Positions 61,177 to 64,000 of a DNA stretch of 64,000 bases are shown here, piece by piece (position 1 is the stretch's first letter; every line of letters begins with the position of its first letter). This stretch comes from Stenotrophomonas maltophilia. GTDB lineage: Bacteria; Pseudomonadota; Gammaproteobacteria; Xanthomonadales; Xanthomonadaceae. Location of the stretch: positions 1 through 64,000 of the forward strand of contig NZ_NIVS01000019.1 of assembly GCF_002205165.1 (NCBI RefSeq), written 5' to 3'. The translations under genes and the position numbers were made by a program. The notes below the pieces were generated by a model. That model had not been told where the DNA came from. It saw nothing but the letters and a program-made list of their open reading frames with translations, and did no database searches.

Positions 61177-63072
61177 TCAATACACCGGCAACGAAATGAA
61201 ACTGGCCTGCTGCGGCGCGTGCCAGATCTGCTGCGTCGCCTTCTGGTAATCGCCCGGTTTGGCCAGGTAGATGTTCGGCACGAAAGTCTGCGGATTGCGG
61301 TCATACAGCGGGAACAGGCTCGACTGCACCTGCACCATCACCCGGTGGCCCGGTTGGAACACATGGTTTGCGGTCGGCAGACCGAACTTGTAGTCCAGTA
61401 CCTGATTGCTCGCGATCGCCTTCGGATCGCTGAAGCTCTCGCGGTACCGGCCGCGGAAGATCGCCATCGAGACCGACAGCTCGTAGCCGCCCATTTCCGG
61501 CGTCGACGGGGTCTGGTCCGGATACACATCAATCAGTTTCACCACCCAGTCGCTGTCGCTGCCACTCGTGGCTGCCTGCAGATTGACCTGCGGCGCGCCG
61601 CCGATCCGCAACGGCTCGGTCAACGGTTCGCTGACGAAGGTGAGCACGTCCGGGCGCCCATCCACGAAGCGTTGATCCTTCACCAGCCAGCTCGTCCACA
61701 TATCGCGGTCGGCGAACCGCACCGGGCGCGGCACGAACGGCACCGGCTTGGCTGGATCGGACACATACGCCTCGAACGTCGCTTCACCCGCCTGCGGGGC
61801 CTCGAAGGACAGCTTGCCGCCCGCGCGCAGGTACAGCGGCCTGGACTGCGCCACGCTGCGCGGCCATTGCTGCAGCTTGTCCCAGTGGTTTTCGCCGGTA
61901 TTGTAGATCAGCACCGGCGGTGTCTGCGCCTTGGGCGCGCCATCGACCAGGTACTGATCGAAGAACGGCTTGAGCACATCACGTCGGAACTGCAGCGCGG
62001 TATCGCCGTCGAACTTCAACGCGCCCAGGCTGCTGCCGTCATAGTTGACCTGGCTGTGCCGCCACGGCCCCATCACCAGATAGTTCATCGTATTGCCGGT
62101 GTCGCGCGGCTCCATCGCCGCATAGCTGTGCACCGCACCCCACATGTCCTCCTGGTCCCACAGGCCCTGCAGCCACATCGTGGGCACGTTCAGCTCGGTC
62201 CTGGCCATGCGTGCGTCCAGCGCCTGCTCCTGCCAGAACGCGTCGTAGCTGGGGTGTTCGATCAGCTTGTGCCACCACGGCAACTGGTCCAGCCCGTTGG
62301 CCTTGGCGTAATCCCCGGCCGAACCGGCGCGCAGGAAGGTCGTGTAGTCGTCGTAGCCCACGCTGGGAATCGCCGGTCCCTTGCCCCGCTTGGCCAGCTG
62401 CCCGGTGAAGTAGCCGAAATTGACCTGGCGGAACGCACCGTAGTTGAGCCAGTCATCGCCCATCCAGCCATCGATCATCGGGCTCTGCGGCGCGGCGACC
62501 TTCAACGCCGGGTGCGGGTTGGTCAGCGCCATCACCACGGTGAAGCCCTCATAGGACGAGCCCAGCATGCCGACCTTGCCGTTGCTCTCGGGCACGTGCT
62601 TGACCAGCCAATCGATGGTGTCCCATGCGTCGGTGGCATGGTCCACCTTCGTGGGGTTGAGCGGCCCACGCAGCGGCCGGGTCATCACGTAATCGCCCTC
62701 GGAGCCGTACTTGCCGCGGATGTCCTGGAACACGCGGATGTAGCCGCCATCGACGAACACCTCATCGCCCTGCGGCAGGATGTCACGCATGTTCGGCGAA
62801 TCCATGCGCTTGGCACGGTTGGCGGCATCGTAAGGCGTGCGGGTCAGCAGAATCGGCGCGTTCCTGGCGCCCTTGGGCACCACGATCACCGTGTAGAGTT
62901 TCGTCCCGTCCCGCATCGGCACCATCACCGCGCGCTTGTCGTAGTTGTCCTGCGCCGTGGGCGTCACGAAGCCCTTGGCTGGAATGTCCGGGGTCATCGG
63001 CGAGGTCTGCGCCGACACACTGGCCGCAACCATCAGACTCAACAGCGCAACTGGCAATACACGCACACGCAT
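61177..63072 (-). CDS. CocE/NonD hydrolase, alpha-amino-acid ester hydrolase-like
   Basis: 631 residues. Signal peptide about 1-21. The alpha/beta-hydrolase core has the AEH-type nucleophile motif GSSYEG with Ser173 (LGSSYEGFTV), IRGKYGSEGDY, and a C-terminal jelly-roll domain. It closely recalls the Xanthomonas citri enzyme that hydrolyses and synthesises alpha-amino esters, including cephalosporin side chains. Periplasmic location expected. Its natural substrate is unknown. Confidence 0.9.
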   Translation of the reverse strand: MRVRVLPVALLSLMVAASVSAQTSPMTPDIPAKGFVTPTAQDNYDKRAVMVPMRDGTKLYTVIVVPKGARNAPILLTRTPYDAANRAKRMDSPNMRDILPQGDEVFVDGGYIRVFQDIRGKYGSEGDYVMTRPLRGPLNPTKVDHATDAWDTIDWLVKHVPESNGKVGMLGSSYEGFTVVMALTNPHPALKVAAPQSPMIDGWMGDDWLNYGAFRQVNFGYFTGQLAKRGKGPAIPSVGYDDYTTFLRAGSAGDYAKANGLDQLPWWHKLIEHPSYDAFWQEQALDARMARTELNVPTMWLQGLWDQEDMWGAVHSYAAMEPRDTGNTMNYLVMGPWRHSQVNYDGSSLGALKFDGDTALQFRRDVLKPFFDQYLVDGAPKAQTPPVLIYNTGENHWDKLQQWPRSVAQSRPLYLRAGGKLSFEAPQAGEATFEAYVSDPAKPVPFVPRPVRFADRDMWTSWLVKDQRFVDGRPDVLTFVSEPLTEPLRIGGAPQVNLQAATSGSDSDWVVKLIDVYPDQTPSTPEMGGYELSVSMAIFRGRYRESFSDPKAIASNQVLDYKFGLPTANHVFQPGHRVMVQVQSSLFPLYDRNPQTFVPNIYLAKPGDYQKATQQIWHAPQQASFISLPVY

Positions 63073-63171
63073 GGGCTCTCTCCCGGCAGTGATGGCAACC
63101 TCCGCAGCCTAGCGCTGCCCGGCGCGCCCCGGTAGATGCCGAACGGCCCGGTGCCGTGTCTTTGCCCGCAT

Positions 63172-63567
63172 TCAGCTGCCAACCACCGTTTCATGCAAAG
63201 CCTGCCAACGCAGCACGCCATCGGTGCCGGTGAGCAGAATGGCCAAGGCCTCGCGTCGATTGCCTGCGTGTTGTGCCTCGATCTGGTCTTCCCGATAACG
63301 CACCGCGCATGCGCCCGTGCCCAGTGGCAGGTACGTCATCGCATCGATGGTGATGCGCAATCCCGGCCGGCTGGCATGCGCGGCAGCGAAGAAGCCGGCC
63401 AGCGTGGGTTTATCCAGGCGGACACCACGGATCCCGACCATGCTGAAGTCCTCGCTGAAACGGGCCAGCAGGGTATCGAGCGCCGCCACCGGCGAGCGGC
63501 CGGTGAACCAGTCTTCGATCAGCACATGCAGGTCATGGATCTCGTTGAAGGCAAGCGTGTCGTTCAT
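63172..63567 (-). CDS. SnoaL-like/NTF2-fold protein
   Basis: 131 residues from ATG 63567. A cone-shaped NTF2-like domain: LARFSEDFSMVGIRGVRLDK, FFAAAHASRPGLRITIDAM and REALAILLTGTDGVLRWQAL. Such proteins are small enzymes or binding proteins of varied function; nothing more specific can be read. Its start overlaps the exporter stop (ATGA). Confidence 0.8.
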   Translation of the reverse strand: MNDTLAFNEIHDLHVLIEDWFTGRSPVAALDTLLARFSEDFSMVGIRGVRLDKPTLAGFFAAAHASRPGLRITIDAMTYLPLGTGACAVRYREDQIEAQHAGNRREALAILLTGTDGVLRWQALHETVVGS

Positions 63568-64000
63568 GGGGAGGCTCTCAAGGCAAGGGAAGACGCCGGC
63601 AGGCGCCATAGCAGAAGCATCGGCAGCAGGCTCATGCCCGCCGCCAGCATCAGGGTGAGCGGGAACGCATGCGCTGGCAGCACGGAGGACAGCACCGCCA
63701 GCACACAGGCCAACAGCGCGGCGGCCAGACAGAAGCTGAGTTGGCGGTTGAGATTCCACAGCGCACTACCCGGCAGCAGCTCCGCGTCCGCCAGCCTCTG
63801 GAACGCGAGCGTCTGCGCGCTGCTGCTGCACAGGCTCCCGCCCAGCCCCATCAGCGCGAAGGCCAGTACCGGCAACCACGGCTGACTGGCCTGTATGCCC
63901 ATCAACAACGCGATGCCGAGCGCCTGGCATCCCATGCCGGCACTCAACAGCGGGCGCGCCCCGATGCGGGGCAGCCAGTGCCGTGTGGTGGCGATGGCGC
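63564..64000 (-). CDS. MFS transporter, C-terminal part (cut by window edge)
   Basis: The frame is open from base 64000 and ends at 63564; about 145 residues are visible. It enters with HWLPRIGARPLLSAGMG, the cytoplasmic-loop pattern of MFS proteins, then four helices including GLGGSLCSSSAQTLAFQRL, which resembles the 14-helix EmrB/QacA drug-exporter group. The N-terminus lies outside the window. Confidence 0.85.
   Translation of the reverse strand, partial: AIATTRHWLPRIGARPLLSAGMGCQALGIALLMGIQASQPWLPVLAFALMGLGGSLCSSSAQTLAFQRLADAELLPGSALWNLNRQLSFCLAAALLACVLAVLSSVLPAHAFPLTLMLAAGMSLLPMLLLWRLPASSLALRASP

Overview
The window is high-GC, densely packed bacterial chromosome with no rRNA, tRNA, CRISPR array or insertion sequence that I can see. 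Gene content points to the Xanthomonadaceae, with Stenotrophomonas or a close relative most likely: a large TonB-dependent receptor, a PlpD-type patatin, a SapC protein, an alpha-amino-acid ester hydrolase-like enzyme, DUF2968 and I78-inhibitor proteins, and an lldP-lldR-lldD-dld lactate locus. The genus is an inference from protein resemblance; no marker gene is present.

Layout. (1) 1-3347 (+) holds a cut-off secreted protein, an outer-membrane beta-barrel protein, a DUF1254/DUF1214 lipoprotein, a SYLF-domain lipoprotein and a 58-residue membrane protein. (2) 3387-14112 (-) is a co-directional run of eleven genes: two small membrane proteins, a leaderless sulfatase with its formylglycine-generating enzyme, a DUF1622 protein, a MetA-family outer-membrane protein, DUF2092, an Asn-rich secreted protein, DUF4136, a free-standing Omp85 protein and a PlpD-like patatin. 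Blocks 1 and 2 share related parts (the Asn-rich/TAGVAVTSAVIGS protein and a beta-barrel protein), so they look like one larger envelope module. (3) 14299-21461 carries a membrane protein, a lone receiver, a NarL-type regulator, an AraC gene broken by one amber codon, a MASE1 histidine kinase, a class A acid phosphatase and a fasciclin protein. (4) 21661-28330 (-) is an adhesin locus: AraC regulator, trimeric autotransporter and a TpgA-like OmpA lipoprotein. Between the regulator and the adhesin lie four CCGGCA-type repeats spaced exactly 21 bp apart. (5) 29124-41013 (+) is a complete Tad/Flp pilus operon preceded by an AT-rich 0.8-kb leader with a good sigma-70-like promoter, followed by a DUF2968 gene and tandem terminator hairpins.

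(6) 41947-52433 is mixed: NylB-like serine hydrolase, GNAT enzyme, TonB receptor, MgtC protein, SapC, CDP-diglyceride hydrolase and small secreted proteins. (7) 52467-58027 is the lactate operon, which takes up lactate and oxidises both isomers. Two TTGGT-N3-ACCAA palindromes upstream of lldP are likely LldR operators. (8) 58025-64000 holds a VOC protein overlapping a second MgtC protein, an SDR, an old yellow enzyme, a CocE/NonD alpha-amino-acid ester hydrolase-like enzyme, a SnoaL-like protein and the end of an MFS exporter.

The points most worth following up are the sulfatase/FGE gene run, the phased repeats upstream of the adhesin, the adhesin's atypical N-terminal third, the amber-interrupted AraC gene and the twin lactate operators.
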